Part shown: in pieces, positions 1 through 12,559 of the stretch | How the letters are laid out: the number at the start of each line of letters is the position of its first letter | How positions within the stretch are numbered: the first letter of the stretch is position 1 | From: Copromyces sp. CBS 386.78 | Lineage: Eukaryota; Ascomycota; Sordariomycetes; Sordariales; Sordariaceae | NCBI GenBank assembly: GCA_030685235.1 | Contig: MU839182.1 | Coordinates: forward strand, 1 to 64,000 | Length of the DNA: 64,000 nucleotides | Direction of reading: 5' to 3' | The notes under the pieces: model-generated | The model's database searches: none | What the model saw: only the letters and a program-made list of their open reading frames with translations | What the model was told of the DNA's origin: nothing | Made by a program: the position numbers and the translations under genes

Positions 1-49
1 TTTTGCGGTTTGGTCTTTTTTTATTTTTGATTAACTTTTTTGCTGGGTG

Positions 50-50
<1 letters not shown>

Positions 51-110
<60 letters not shown>
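51..110. repeat. 60-nt uninterrupted poly-T tract
   Basis: Sixty consecutive T residues. A homopolymer this long changes length easily by slippage, and its exact length may be an assembly estimate. It is followed by ordinary mixed sequence. Nothing suggests a telomere or a retroelement tail. Confidence 0.95.
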
Positions 111-235
111 CGTCAGCTCACACACGCTCGATACGAGCGGGACCAGTGGCCAGCCAGCTACCTACCTAGCTGTGAAGCGTCAACGCAGAAATGCCTGACT
201 GCAACTCTTTTATGGCAAATTGTCAGTTAGACATT

Positions 236-237
<2 letters not shown>

Positions 238-288
<51 letters not shown>
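238..288. repeat. Second poly-T tract, about 51 nt
   Basis: Fifty-one T residues in a row, less than 130 bp after the first poly-T tract and on the same strand. Together with the next tract it gives a strongly strand-asymmetric T-rich cluster at the left edge of the window. Confidence 0.95.
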
Positions 289-290
<2 letters not shown>

Positions 291-344
291 TAGAACGAGT
301 GTGGGGGGGGCCGCAAGAGAAGCCGTGTTTTTCTTTTTTTATTC

Positions 345-416
345 TTTTTTTTTTTTTTTTATTTATTTTTTTATTTATTTTTTTATTTATTTTTTTATTT
401 TTTTTTTTTTTTATTT

Positions 417-454
<38 letters not shown>
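345..454. repeat. T-rich tract with a 12-nt A/T microsatellite
   Basis: A long T tract interrupted at regular spacing by ATTTA, giving about three copies of a 12-nt unit (TTTTTTTATTTA) around 355-400. It ends in a further run of about 34 T. Apparent reading frames here are only poly-Phe and are not genes. Confidence 0.9.
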
Positions 455-1625
455 CGAATTTTCTAATGAATCCAACGTCATGGCCTGTCGCCAGCAAAGT
501 CAGCATTGGTGTTGAGTTGATGCCACAGCTTCCACAAGCATGGGCCACTAGCATCTGTTCACACTAGGCTTATCGTAAGCATTACGGGCATAGTCGCTGC
601 ATTCGATCTTCAACCATACCATTCAACATTTCATTTTCACCGCAAGATAACCGGTTTGGTCGCAATGTACATACCTCCTCGATTGCCTCTTGCTAAGGTA
701 TGTTGAACTCCATGGGTGAATCTCGACACAATCGATAACGGTCGGTCGGTCGGTCGATAGCTCCGAAGCAAAGTCTAGTTCAAGTGATTTTCAGGGGCGT
801 TCACACCACCACCACACCACCACGACGGACTAAAAGTGTTAGACTTAGTCAAGGAAACCAGCGGACCGCCGAGATGGAGGTTCGACGTGTGAGGTGGCGG
901 CAGATCGTCAGGTTCTCGGACCCGGAAGATGGAGTCCGGGTCTAACGCACTAGACTAACAAGCGTTGAGAAATTGTTCCAAGGGTTTCCATTTTTGGAGC
1001 ATTTCCCCTCAGGGCCGGGCCTCTTTGTGGGGAGATGCTAAAAAGTCGTCGTGAAACGGTCGCCGGTTAACGCCGTCAAGGACCGTCGACAGCAACACGG
1101 TGGCGATGGATCCAGCGAAAACCTTTTTACTTATTGGCTTGGATTATCTTCTGGCCAACCACATCGTCCATATTCACCCCAACTTTCCAGCTTCGGTCGG
1201 GGACCGCAACCGGCACCTTGGAGGCCTTAGCTAAGGTAGGTAGGTGGCTTTAGCGTAGCTGGAACTCCCCCTCACGAAAGTCTCGTACATACTCAAACGA
1301 GACGAGATGAGGGGCAAGTTCGGACTGCGTACCCTTTCCGCACTCTGAGAGCAGGGCTCCCCGGCATGGCCGTGAGGGGCCGAGCGTGAGGAGCCGTTCT
1401 TACTCCTCACGGCACTGCACTGAGAACATGAAACGGTCCCTCTCAGCTTAGACTCCCGGTTCCAAGTTTGAAACTTCGGAAGTCGAAATCCGGGCTTTTC
1501 CTTGGTGATTTTTGTTTTGTCGTTCAGTTCTTGGTATCCCGATGTTTCGTCGATTTGTTGATTGTAATGCATTGCATCGTCCATCAATCCATCGTCTCCT
1601 TTCTCCGACTCTCCAAACGTATGGT
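455..1625. other. Intergenic stretch without a supported gene
   Basis: Normal base composition and no reading frame with recognisable protein character. One hairpin is visible at 1385-1411: arms CGTGAGGAG and CTCCTCACG, with a 9-nt loop. A minus-strand frame at 1231-1770 is open but has no recognisable motif and overlaps an inverted repeat. Confidence 0.6.
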
Positions 1626-1930
1626 TACTCGTCTGGGCTAGAAACGCCACCGGCGACCCATTGCTTGCAATGGGTCTGGCAAATGTATTTGCGAATGCAA
1701 ATGGATTCGCGAATACCCAGCTTATACGCCAAGTTGCGTGCAAGAGCGAAGTACCGCTTGTGTGGTCCAAGCTTTGCCGAGCTTTGGGTACCTTAGCGCC
1801 TTCTAGGGCCTCCCCGAACGGCGGCCAACGGAAGTACTAAACTTTCGCGAATCCATTTGCATTCGCGAATACATTTGCCTGACCCTGTGCCAGCACAGGG
1901 TCAGAGAGGCGTTTCTAGCCCTGACGAGTA
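1626..1930. repeat. 305-bp inverted repeat (about 88-bp arms), MITE-like, with a hairpin in each arm
   Basis: The left arm (1626-1713) is nearly the reverse complement of the right arm (1844-1930); the central spacer is about 130 bp. The arms share TACTCGTC, GGGCTAGAAACGCC, GGCAAATGTATT and GCGAATGCAAATGGATTCGC. Each arm contains its own small palindrome: GACCCATTGC/GCAATGGGTC on the left and GACCCTGTGC/GCACAGGGTC on the right. The two hairpins differ at two positions, and both changes are matched on the opposite side of the stem. The structure resembles a miniature inverted-repeat element, but no clear target duplication was found; the flanks ATGGT and GTGGT are only similar. The spacer has no gene. 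Confidence 0.75.
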
Positions 1931-4900
1931 GTGGTTGTCAACTCAAATGGTCCACGTTTGTTAAACATCACACCATCGTGGGACACACAGCACAGTAGGC
2001 ACGTTCATTGCTCAGCCGACCGGGCCGTTTATCCTTCTTGTCCATGTCTTCTTGTTGCGATGCAAGTTATCCAGTGGCCCTTGTGGTTCACTTGTATCTT
2101 GTGGTCCAGTCTCGAGTCGTTATCCTCCGGTGTGTGGTCCGTCGCTATCGTCCAGTTATCCTTCACCAAGAGAATCATGGGTTGGACTTGCATACCTTGC
2201 CCCATATACCCCGTACTTTTACCCCAGGAAACCTCGTGCTGTGTCGCTGGCCGCGTTGAGTTACATGTTCCTTACCTGACGCATACATATCCGCTGGCGT
2301 TGGCGCTTCTTGTGGAGAATGGGTTTGAAAACATCTGTGTCGTCAGTTTTGCTTTCGGCCAGCAGCCAGCAGAGATATGTAGCTGCTGTTGAACAACACC
2401 TCGCTGGCTGGCTGGTTAGACACGGTGGCTGACGGTGGTTGACGAGATTGGTATACCGTACACTATATCTTGCATCAACCACCGTGAGAATTCGCACAAG
2501 GCCGTCAAGCGTCAAGTGGTGATTCAGGTTTTGCCACCAAAAGTCCTCCGCCAACGCCAACTCGTCCAAGAAGCATCAACAACAAGAGAGCCCGAAAGCT
2601 CCATTCAGCAGCTCTACACGTGTTCGTCAGTGCCTCAGTGGTACACTACCCTACCTACACTGCCTTGAGAGTGTTTCGAAAGGTGGAGACGGTGCCCAGA
2701 TTCCCCAGCTTGTTCAACCTATAGCAACTGCAGGTCAGTTTTTTTCTCTCTCTTCCATTTGCTAACTTTGTTTTTCTGACGAAAGAGCGTCGTCGTCGTC
2801 GTCTCGTTTCTGCAACTGGTTGTTTGGTGCCCCGGTGACCATCTATTTGGAACTTGCGCTGTGCGGCTGCATGGTGCATGTTGTTGTTTGAGCCGGAGCG
2901 GCTTATTGTTCCCCGGTCGCCGTTGGTGAGAATATTACAAGCTGGTCTGTGGTTTGCTGGGGCTTGCAATCCCTTTTGTAGGCAATGCGAGGTTGATCCA
3001 CTAGCCACCTCATCAGCTTCTGGTTGATGCCCAAGGTTCAAAGGCGTAGCAATGCAACCTCCGACAGGTACAAGCTTTGTGCCAGACAGACTAGATCGTC
3101 GTCATCATTGTTCTTTAGTGCAATGTTGAGAAGGGGGCGTGTAGTGTAGTAAACACCGAAGCATGCGTGATCTTGAAGCTGAACCTTGATTCATGACGAT
3201 CACGGATGATGGTCTGGCGGTTTTGAGGGAGAAAAGGCGGGCATGGGAATGAAACAGTCGGACCCTTTTAGGGCCTGACAATCCTTTGGATGCGACGATC
3301 CATCCGTCCACCGGAATAGCGGCAGAACAGAGCCGCCTGCCGCAACACCACCCTCCCATTCATTGGTGTTGGCGTTTATCTCAACGTCGTTTTGTCCCCA
3401 CATTTGGTTTCCCTGCCACAAAGGCGGAAGGAAGGGGTCGTTAACGACGACGACGAGGCCGACGATGATGAGGAGGAGAGGTTGCGTAAGAAAGGCGGAG
3501 TGTTGAGCAGGGAATACCAAGTTTGACGTGAGGTTAAAGTCTTGTCGATCTTCCGTTCCAGTTCCACCTCCCTTTTTGTTCCGTGAGATACTTTTTACCA
3601 GAAATAGCCTTGATGCAAGTCCAAGGGCTCCGCCGCGCGTGTGAGCAACAACAGACGGACAAGATACATATCGAGACTGGGGAAAGTGTACCAAAGGCAA
3701 AGAAATATCGAAAAGAGACATGTAGAGAAATGGCAGAGTCGCAGAGATTCCCATGTTGGATGTTCGTATTGCCCAACAAAAAGTCTCGGTGCTGCCGTTC
3801 TTGGGCCCTATCATGGCATCCTCATCCTTATCACCCCTTTCACGGCACCCAGGCAAAATCCCAGCTGCCAATCCTGGGCTGGCGGCACTAGCTGTAGCCT
3901 GTGTCACGGAGTGGACCTGTGAATGGAGTCGTTTTTGAAGGTGTGATGGTGATGGGTTTTATGGATCCTTTGGAACTTCCCACTTGATGATGACCTCCTT
4001 TTTGGATGGATGGGTATCATGGCATTGTTGGAAGTTGGATGGGTGCCGCTGTCGGGCTACACTGCAGTCAATTTGAAGGCAAGGCGACTCTGTGCAAGCA
4101 AGTGCGCCTAACAGATTCGTCTACCTCGGTCCACCACGACCTGTTATCTATTTGCCTGCTCTTGTTCCTTGTTGTGATTCGCTACCGAGGGGAGTGGCTT
4201 TTGCTCGATCTATCTTGGCTGACTCGCTTCGACACTCTCGTCCTCGTCCGGTTCGTTCGGTCGGCTTGGTGGGGCTGCAGTGGGATGGGTTTGTGGGCTT
4301 TTGGGCTCTGATATCGTGGGATCGGTCATGGTGAACTCGTCACTTTTCCTTGGAAGATGCAAGAAATGGCTGCGCAGTTGCGGAATTCGGCAAGATAACA
4401 CCATCGCCGCCGCCGCCTTGATGCCCGAAGGCGAGGGGGCTACTTGTGATTACGGGCCATGAGGTAGTGTGCGATATGTATGGAAGTCCGATCCATCGTG
4501 TCGGTTTTCTTCTGGACTTTTGCTCGACTTGTTCTGGATGGTATGGAGCTGCTGTACAAGCACGGTACTTGGGTGGTCGGGATTGATGTCGCCGTCGCCG
4601 TCGCCGTCGTTGACGTTCAGCTTGGTACCTCCGTTTTTGATACCATCTTGGCCGGCAAACAACTTTGATATCATAAAAGATTCCGGGAGTTGAACCCTCA
4701 GACCCTGAACAGAATCAAGGTTGATGAGCCCTGCATGGGATTTGCAAGATGCTGCAACGCAAGGTTGCAAACGAGAAGGAAAATCAACGGCATTGCGAGG
4801 AGCTTGGACCTGAGAGGTGAAGCTGCCCCGCCGTCAATCTTGTCTGCCTGTTTTCTCAGGGTTGTGAGCTGGTGGGGTAGACGAAATGTCAGGGTTAACT

Positions 4901-5299
4901 GTGGGTTTTTCCTTCCCTGTGCCGAAAATGCGGGGCTCTTTTCTCCCTTCACTTTTGGTCTGTGCTGAGCTTGAGCCCCGAAAGCGGAAGTTCTTTCTGT
5001 CACCGCCAAGCAGCAAGGGAGAATTCCTACTGTGAACACCACCAAGGAAGGTGCATCATGTCTCTTCATCTGGCATTGCAGACCGCATTAGTTTGGACAT
5101 CAATGCAAGATGCAAGAAGCAACGCCATTTCTTGTTGACATTCGAGGTCATCCCAACCTCTTGGAACTGTCATTCGTTCTCACAATGTCTTTCTTTTCGT
5201 GACCGTGACCGATTCTCGCCGACGACGATGATGGGGAGTGTGCAGCCCATAGTGTACATACATCACAAAGCACACACCTCACGTCAGCAGGGCAGCAGC

Positions 5300-5341
5300 G
5301 AACATCCGTTGCCATGGGATGAACATCCGTTGCCATGGGAT
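5300..5341. repeat. 21-bp perfect tandem duplication
   Basis: The unit GAACATCCGTTGCCATGGGA plus T (21 bp) occurs twice with no gap. It looks like a recent small duplication. No coding frame is supported here. Confidence 0.9.
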
Positions 5342-5653
5342 CATGCTCGAGACCGACAGATATTCATGCAAAATAATCATGTCCGGTTAACCCGGCACCT
5401 TTCATGAACTTGCGTTGCTGTGACATTCCCAACCTTCCGGGCTGGATGGATGCTCCTCTCCGTCTGTCTCACCATCGAATTCGCTCACCGTGCGCGCCGT
5501 GTTCACCGTTTCTCGGGATGGAGGTGTACAGCGCTATGGGACGTTTTCATCAGCAAACATTGACTCTCCGGGGCCTCACATTGAGGTACCAAAGAGACGG
5601 GACCATCAAGTTTGACAGGTCAACGCCACCAATGTACGACCTACAGTCGTCTT

Positions 5654-5694
5654 GCTCAGCTGCATAACCAGCTGAGCATTGATATCTTATCAAT
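5654..5694. other. Two adjacent perfect hairpins
   Basis: The first hairpin has 9-bp arms (GCTCAGCTG at 5654-5662, CAGCTGAGC at 5669-5677) around a 6-nt loop. The second starts at the next base: ATTGATA (5678-5684), loop TCT, TATCAAT (5688-5694). Both stems are perfect. No gene lies nearby to assign a role. Confidence 0.85.
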
Positions 5695-8600
5695 CAGTAC
5701 TTGTCTGCTCTACTTCAAACGACACGAAAACTCGTGACTCGGTCTCACGTTGCGTGTAGGGTTGACTAAGGTAGTGGATGATCTCTCAAGACGGCGGTAG
5801 CATCTTTTCTGTCTGCGCCAGCCAAGTTTGCAGTCCATATTGGACACAGGGCTGATCACACCGCCAGCCGCGGACGGCACGGATGGGTTATGGCTGCTGT
5901 TGGTCAAAACCAACAACTCAAGAAACAAGGAACATCTTGGAACACGGTCATCATGTCAAAGCCATTGCCGGCTGTCTTCGATTTCCCCATGGGGAGATGC
6001 TGCAGTAGCATGTTGTTGGTTCCGAAATCCGAAATCCGCTGGCGCGTGTGTCCCTGAACTATCAAATCGTTCTTTGATCAATTGATGCGGTTCTTGATGT
6101 GCCTCGTTTCCACAGCGCACCATCGGTAGCAAACGTTCACCGTCTTCGTCTGTCTATGATGGGAAAAGGTAGGTATTAAACCAACCAACCACCCGGAATG
6201 GGATGGATGCAATCGTCATCGATCACCGGCCGGGATGTGGTGTTGGAATGTGCAAGACTGGCCTAAATCCAGGAACCAGGCACAAAATCATGGTTTGCTG
6301 GGGTTGGGGTTGCCGTGCCTGGTTGAAACGCGGTAGTCACGGGTTAAACACCACAAAAACGCATCACGAGACCATTTTGGATTACGTGCTTGACTTCACT
6401 TCCTTGAGCCGGCTCTGCCTAGCTCCCGCCCCGTCCGTAGCCTAGGTATCGTCTATCGTGTACCGCGCCGTCCCTTCCCTTCCTTCCAACCTTCCCTTCT
6501 CGTCCGTCCGTATCATCCCCGTTCCCATTGAAGTTCACAAGCCCTGTCACAGTGGAGGTTTAATTGCGGTTACAGGCGAGCTGCCTCAGTCCACTTCCAC
6601 TTCCCGTCAACTGAAGCTTTTCTGAAAGTGGGGGTCAAGAATGGGGGCCACGTGCTAACGGGACTGCTGAGGAGTTTTTGTCACTGCGTCACTGTGGGCT
6701 GTTCTGTCACTGTAATCTGCTGCATCCGCGCGTGCCCGTTCTCCATCTCGAACTCCATTCCATCCTCTCCGGGTCAACATCTCGACACACTGTCTCCGTC
6801 CATGCCGTCTTCACTCTTCACACAATTCCGCGCCCTCCGTTCCAAAGATCCCAGACCCAAGACCGACCAAATCCGCTCTCGTACTGTGTACAACAACGCA
6901 CTGTTTAGTTCTGTGCCGTTTTCCCTTCAGTTTTCCCACTTCTCGAACTGAACTCCATTTCGAAATCCACTTTGCTTTCAATACTTTCTTCTCGGTGGAC
7001 TTTAAGAATCCACACCCACGGCAGATCAGCATCCAGCATTTCGCAATTGGAAACAGTGTCCTGCGTTTTTTTGCTTCCTTTTTTCGAATTCAATTCCACT
7101 CTCATCGACGATTCGTTCGAGACTCCGTCGCTCGTGTGCAAATCCGTCATCACAAGTTGAGCCGCCTCAGTCCACTATTCACTACAATACGCGCTGATCA
7201 CTTGCTCTGCTCCCTGTTTTCGTCGTTTGGCTGATGCTCTTCTGAAAGCTTTTTGTGTGCCCTACGCAAGAAACAAGCACCATGCTAACAAATACCGTTC
7301 GTCGTTCAGGGTTCTCTCGTTGGACAGAAAAAAGAGACACACAATCGTCCCACAATCCCACCATGCTCCCAAGCGACCGAAGCGACCAAGCGAGGAGCTG
7401 ACCGATTGGCCAATGTACCTGTACATCTTTGCGATTCCCAGAAATCCTGTCGCTCGGCCTGCAACCCTAGACCTTCTGGCCTCCCTGCCCTGGGCGCCTC
7501 CTTCTCTTGGCGCCGCGCTGCCTGCCTTGTCGCGGCGGAGTTCGCAGGAGGAGACCTCCTCACAGCGAAGAAGCAGACAAGCGATCTCGAAACCTCAACA
7601 GACAAAGAAATGACCACCAGAGGAGAAAGACGTCTGCGTCGCACAAGACAAGAACCTGGAGATGGAAACAAATATACTCCAGCAGGCGCGGGGGATACTC
7701 AGCGAAGAAAAAACTAAGCACCTCGCAGCTGGTCACGCTTCTCGCTCTCCTGCCCAACGCTGACAGAATCACAATGATGGGTGCATCCGCCGAACATCAA
7801 AACCGGACGGTAGGAGAAGCTCAACAACGGCAGCTTGCGCCTTGCCCCTCATGTCTCACTTTCTCTGTGGTTGACAAGAAGAGGGATTGTCCAATCAGCT
7901 CGTCTGGACGCCTTCTTTCCCAGTTCCTATTCTCGCAATCCATTCGACCAGCACTTGGTGAACTTTACTTCTCCCTCTGTCTCCTATCCAAAGATGGTTC
8001 GAGTCCAGAGATTCGGATCTTGGAGCTTCCAAGTGCGGGCTGATGAGGGGGAGAAAACGCGCCACCAGAATGACGGGTCATCAACTCCGGGATGCAATGA
8101 TGGTGAAAAAGAAGAGCTGGCGAAATCCTGGGCATGGCACAGAACCTGTCGTACAACTTGGACTCCGCCCACTGTCGACTGCGGCCACCCTTTCGGCAAG
8201 GCAGTGGTGGTTCATCAACCATGACCATATTCTGCAGTGTCGCCGCAAAGTTATGCGTGCACGATCCGATCCGCCTTGCTTGTTCGGGGGGTGAAGTATC
8301 CGCGAGTGTGTACCTATAACGTGAGCAAAGTATCATCCACATATTGTTCCACTTTGTTGAAAGTTTAGATTTGAGACGCCGTTTCCCCTCTTTCATATCA
8401 TTTTCGGTGGAGCGAAAAGGCTGACTGTCCAGGCATGCACATCAATGTCAATGTCAATATCACTACTACAACATAGACGCTAGATTCACGAATAGCGCGG
8501 AAAATGCAATGCCGAATGCAAGGTGAGGCTGTCGTCACAGTCATCACCACGTCCTTTAATATAAAGCGGAGTGGGCACTCTGCCCAAAATGTTTTCCTCC

Positions 8601-9515
8601 CCGCTCGATGACTGGAGCAATGATGTTTACTCCATACCGCGGGTAAACAATGAGCATCCGATACCACCTACCACCATATCAACCTGCACCAACATCATCC
8701 TTCCTTGGGGCGCAATAGGGATTTGCTCCATTGTTGTCAAATTATGGGTATGAAACGGAGGGGAGAAATGAGCGATACAACTAACAACCCAGGATGAGAA
8801 ACACCAAGCCCTACCTGACCTGGCTCGCTTGCACTAGCAGAGGTATATCTCCGTCTACCTCTAGCCTTGAAGGTGGATGGATCATGGAAGGAGGAAACGC
8901 TCCTCTACCTACCCATCTTTACGAGGTCGAAAAGCAGGAGAAACCCAAAAAGGCAAGTTCTCCTGCCTTAGGTTCCATGGTGGATAACAGGAGTTGGACC
9001 CGATAAGGACGATAAGGAAGTACACGATAAGGATCCGATCACAAAAATTGGTCACAAACTACGGTAACAACACCTAAAAGTCAGGGACTTCAGGGACTCG
9101 CTTCAAAAGACCCTTTGCGATCTCGTGAACGATTAAACGAGAAGCAGGGACTTTGTCGTTTTGCTACCTCGAGGGAGACGTCGAAACCTGAAAATGTTGA
9201 AATGGAATCTTGGAATCTCGATATCGAAAGAGCGGGACTGTGTGTGGGAAGGAGCGTTGGGGGAACGAACTGTACTGCGTGACTGCCACTGCCCACCGCA
9301 GTCACCACTGCAGTGTCCAGTGCCTTCAATCCCAAATCTACCCAACTGCCCTGCCCGACTTTCATCCTCACTTAGGTTTTCTTCCATCCCTCCTATCTGA
9401 TTGGACGTTGACATTTTCACCCGCCATCTTTCTGCTCTGCCCCTTATTCCAGCAGCAGACCCGCCGCCGAGTTCTAGCGGTCCAACTCGTCTGCCTGTGA
9501 AGGAGAGGGGCCCGG

Positions 9516-9534
9516 GTCGAGTTAGTAACTCGAC
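9516..9534. other. Perfect 8-bp-stem hairpin
   Basis: GTCGAGTT, loop AGT, AACTCGAC. It lies just after a GGGCCCGGG palindrome, so two palindromic motifs sit within about 30 bp. Function unknown. Confidence 0.8.
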
Positions 9535-12500
9535 GACAAGGCTTGGGATTGGAAGTGGAAGTTAGTTGCGTGCCATGGAGGAGGTTGCGAATTGCCCCAC
9601 TTACGAGGGACGGTCGGTCTTCAAATGTGCAGCCCCGCCGTTCGCATGAGGAGTGCGCTAGCGACCCTCACGACACGACCCTAGCATCGGATTTTGGTAA
9701 CCAGCAAGAGTCTCAATCTCCGAAAGTCTTGCAAGTCCCGACCGACTGCAATGATTTTGTTAAAAGTAGACGGAGTGAGAAATGTAGTTGTTTTGGGGGC
9801 GAGGTTTTTTGTTTGGTCCCAAAATTAATATGTATATACTTGTGTAGGTAGCGCTTGCTTGGTTACCAAAATGACTCTTGTAGGCTAGTAGGTACCCTCC
9901 TTTTTGGCAGCAAGTCGGTTATGTGACTGGCAATGGAGGTACACAAAGAATGCCAAGCCTAACATTTGGGTCTGAAAAGCAACGGAATTTCATCCTCTAC
10001 CTTATAACCGATAACTAGCATACAGTAGTGACGATCTCAACAACGGAGGAGACTTGACGCCGACAAGGTCGACCAAGTTTCGTACAGCCAATCGTCTTGT
10101 CTCTTCCTGGTCCGTTTTCATGCAAGTCCTAGGAGTTCTCTGCAAAATTGCTGCAAATTTTTTGGTTCAGGCCGTAATGATGAGCAGGGGGGTTGGCCAA
10201 CTTTTTTTTTTTTTTTTGGCTGTGGCCGTGGCCGTGGTGTTGCTATTTTCCGTGTGCCTTCAAATGCTAGGTTGTGAGAGAGGGGGCCGATTTCGTGTTA
10301 GTGCGGCGACGGTAACGCTTTTTGACGTTTGGCCAATGAGATGGCTGAAGATGGGGGCAGGGATGTTGTCAGACTCGGAGCTCATCACCACCAGCGTTTG
10401 GAGTTCACGATGAAATGTTTCGTGGGGAGGGGGGGGGGGAAAGGTCGTTGATGGTCAGTCAGATGGTCTGATGAAGTTTGGGCATTCATTCTCTTTCGAA
10501 CAGAGAGTGACAAAGATGGAACTACCTTAGAAACCCAAAGCAGACAATCAGACAGACACGCTTCAGCACATCCGGTGAGTTCGAAATCGATGGTGCCGAA
10601 AAAGATATTACATAAACTATCAACCGCACAACATTCACCGTTATTTTCCCTATCCTTTTCTCGACTTGAAGGAGCGAGGATAATATTCGCCAGGATGCCT
10701 AGAGACTAGATGCTACGCGCGCGGGTTATGATCTGCCAAAGTCATCCCACGAGCCCACACACACCACGAATATCGGACCTGTCCATCATCCCGCGCGCGA
10801 GTGTCTCTCATCTTGATATCCCCACTTTTCCGAGGCTCGGGCCTCGAGCTACACCCGTCGTCCCGCAGAAGAGCCCCGCCCCGCATCAGTAACAAGTAGG
10901 TGCTTGCCGGTGAGTGGCCGGGGAGACCGCGAGGGAGCCGCCCGACAGCCGGAGCTTTTCACCGGAGACGTACGGGTTACTATACCCGAAAGGACTGTTT
11001 GGCCGTTGGAAACTGCGAAGTACTGCACGATATAGTGGAAGAAGTAGACATGGTTGAAGAGGAGACTGTCCTCCGTTTTGGCGGCGGTCGCCGTTGTTCA
11101 CAATCGGTCACTGCGGCGTTGGTACCTCTGCTTATTGTGATTTATTACTGTGAGGAACGCGCCCAGGCCATTGCACGATGGTATTGCCGACCGGCGTCCA
11201 TATCGGTGGGAAATGGATACCGCCATGGGCCGTTTCTTACCCTGTGCTTTGGTGATGAGATGTGATTTGGTTTGCATAATAAAGGAAGTGGGCGGCGTTT
11301 CACGAGACAGCTTACCGGAATCGTAACTTTACCGCGCCGTCCCCCGCCTCGCCGATCTTACCCCGGAATTTTTTTCCCGTGTGGCCCCGCGATTTCCCCC
11401 GGTGCTGTTGGTGATATCGGAGCAGATATACGCATCCGGTAAGCAGTATTCTCACCAAATGCACGTCCGAGTGAACTAACAAGCCCAACGGCCGGAGCTC
11501 CATATTCCCGCCGATCATCAGGCCGGCGCCAACAAGGCCAACATCACCAACAAACGCCCGGGGGCAGACCGGGGGAAGCGCGGGGTCAGACGGGGCCTTG
11601 CTTTCAAAACCCGGCGGCCTGACTATTCGGGGCGGGGAAATGGAGTACGGACCAACTACGGGGTCGGGCCCGGGAAGGCGGGAGTTGCGGGCAAACCCCC
11701 GGACCCACTAAAACGCCGTGAAACAGCTCCGGCCCGCGATTCCGCAAAGGGTCCGTCGGGGAAAGGGTAGGTACTTTTTGCAAAACCAAACAAAACGCAA
11801 AAGGGTTTCCCGTTTCCCCGCAAAATGCAATGCAAATGTCGTTTGACGATGATGTGATGAAGGGTTTCCTCTTACAGCAGTTCCGAGTGGTCCGACATTC
11901 CGGGGTTGAGAACCTGTAATGCGGGCGGCAAGGAGTGAAAACGTGATTACCGATCTCACCACCGATTTGATTTGACGATGTTGGCGATGGGTGTTTTTGG
12001 TGGTTCGGGTATCCGGACTTTTACTGTACACGACATCGGATCATATGGCACCGCACCGATCGCGTTGACTGCCTCTGTATTTCGCTGCATTTGCAGTTGC
12101 AGTGCACATGTGTAAAATGAGGAGTGTCTGCTGTTCGTTGGAGACTCGAGAGCATTGGAGATGTCTCCGAGTCGCGTTCTTTCCCATCCAGTGGTTTCTT
12201 TGTCTTTCGCACAAGTTGTGAGAATCTGATATTGGCAGAGCAATTCAATCCCCGCTCGCGGCATTCTCCAATTTTTTTCTTTTGAAAGTCGCATCCAATT
12301 TGGAGTCCATGACGTAGGGCTGCGTTTCAAAGCAGACCGTTGCATCGGCGTTTTTGGTGAGCAATCGTGGCACGTCCGGGATGGTTGGCCTCTGACGCTT
12401 GTTGATGGGCCATGGGTCAGCCGCTAGTGGAGCACTGACCGGGATTACACTGGGAAGGAACGAAAGGGACGAAAGAGGGCAAGCGCAAGGCGGCAGAGAT

Positions 12501-12559
12501 AAGAATGCCTTGGCGTACTATCCATTGGTCGAACCCGACTCAGGCCGCGTAGTGATGGT

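Larger units (their letters stand above)
1931..12559. other. 10.6-kb stretch of normal composition with no supported gene
   Basis: I read both strands for conserved motifs, signal peptides and spliceable exons and found nothing convincing. Open frames are short, of mixed composition, and often overlap each other on opposite strands. The stretch holds small repeats and hairpins listed separately, a T run near 10,201-10,218, a G run near 10,428-10,439, and scattered copies of CTAGGTA/CCTAAGGTA-type palindromes. Unannotated noncoding transcripts or weakly conserved, intron-rich genes cannot be excluded. Confidence 0.5.

Noticed and set aside
1..454. Possible telomere at the left edge
   Set aside because: No TTAGGG/CCCTAA repeats; the sequence is poly-T only.
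1231..1770. 179-codon minus-strand frame
   Set aside because: It runs through half of the inverted repeat and shows no protein character.
3200..3907. 235-codon minus-strand frame
   Set aside because: No motif, no codon-bias signal and several competing frames on both strands; not supported as a gene.
5300..5341. Possible CRISPR-like or satellite array
   Set aside because: Only two adjacent copies with no spacer; a simple tandem duplication. No array of spaced repeats exists in the window.
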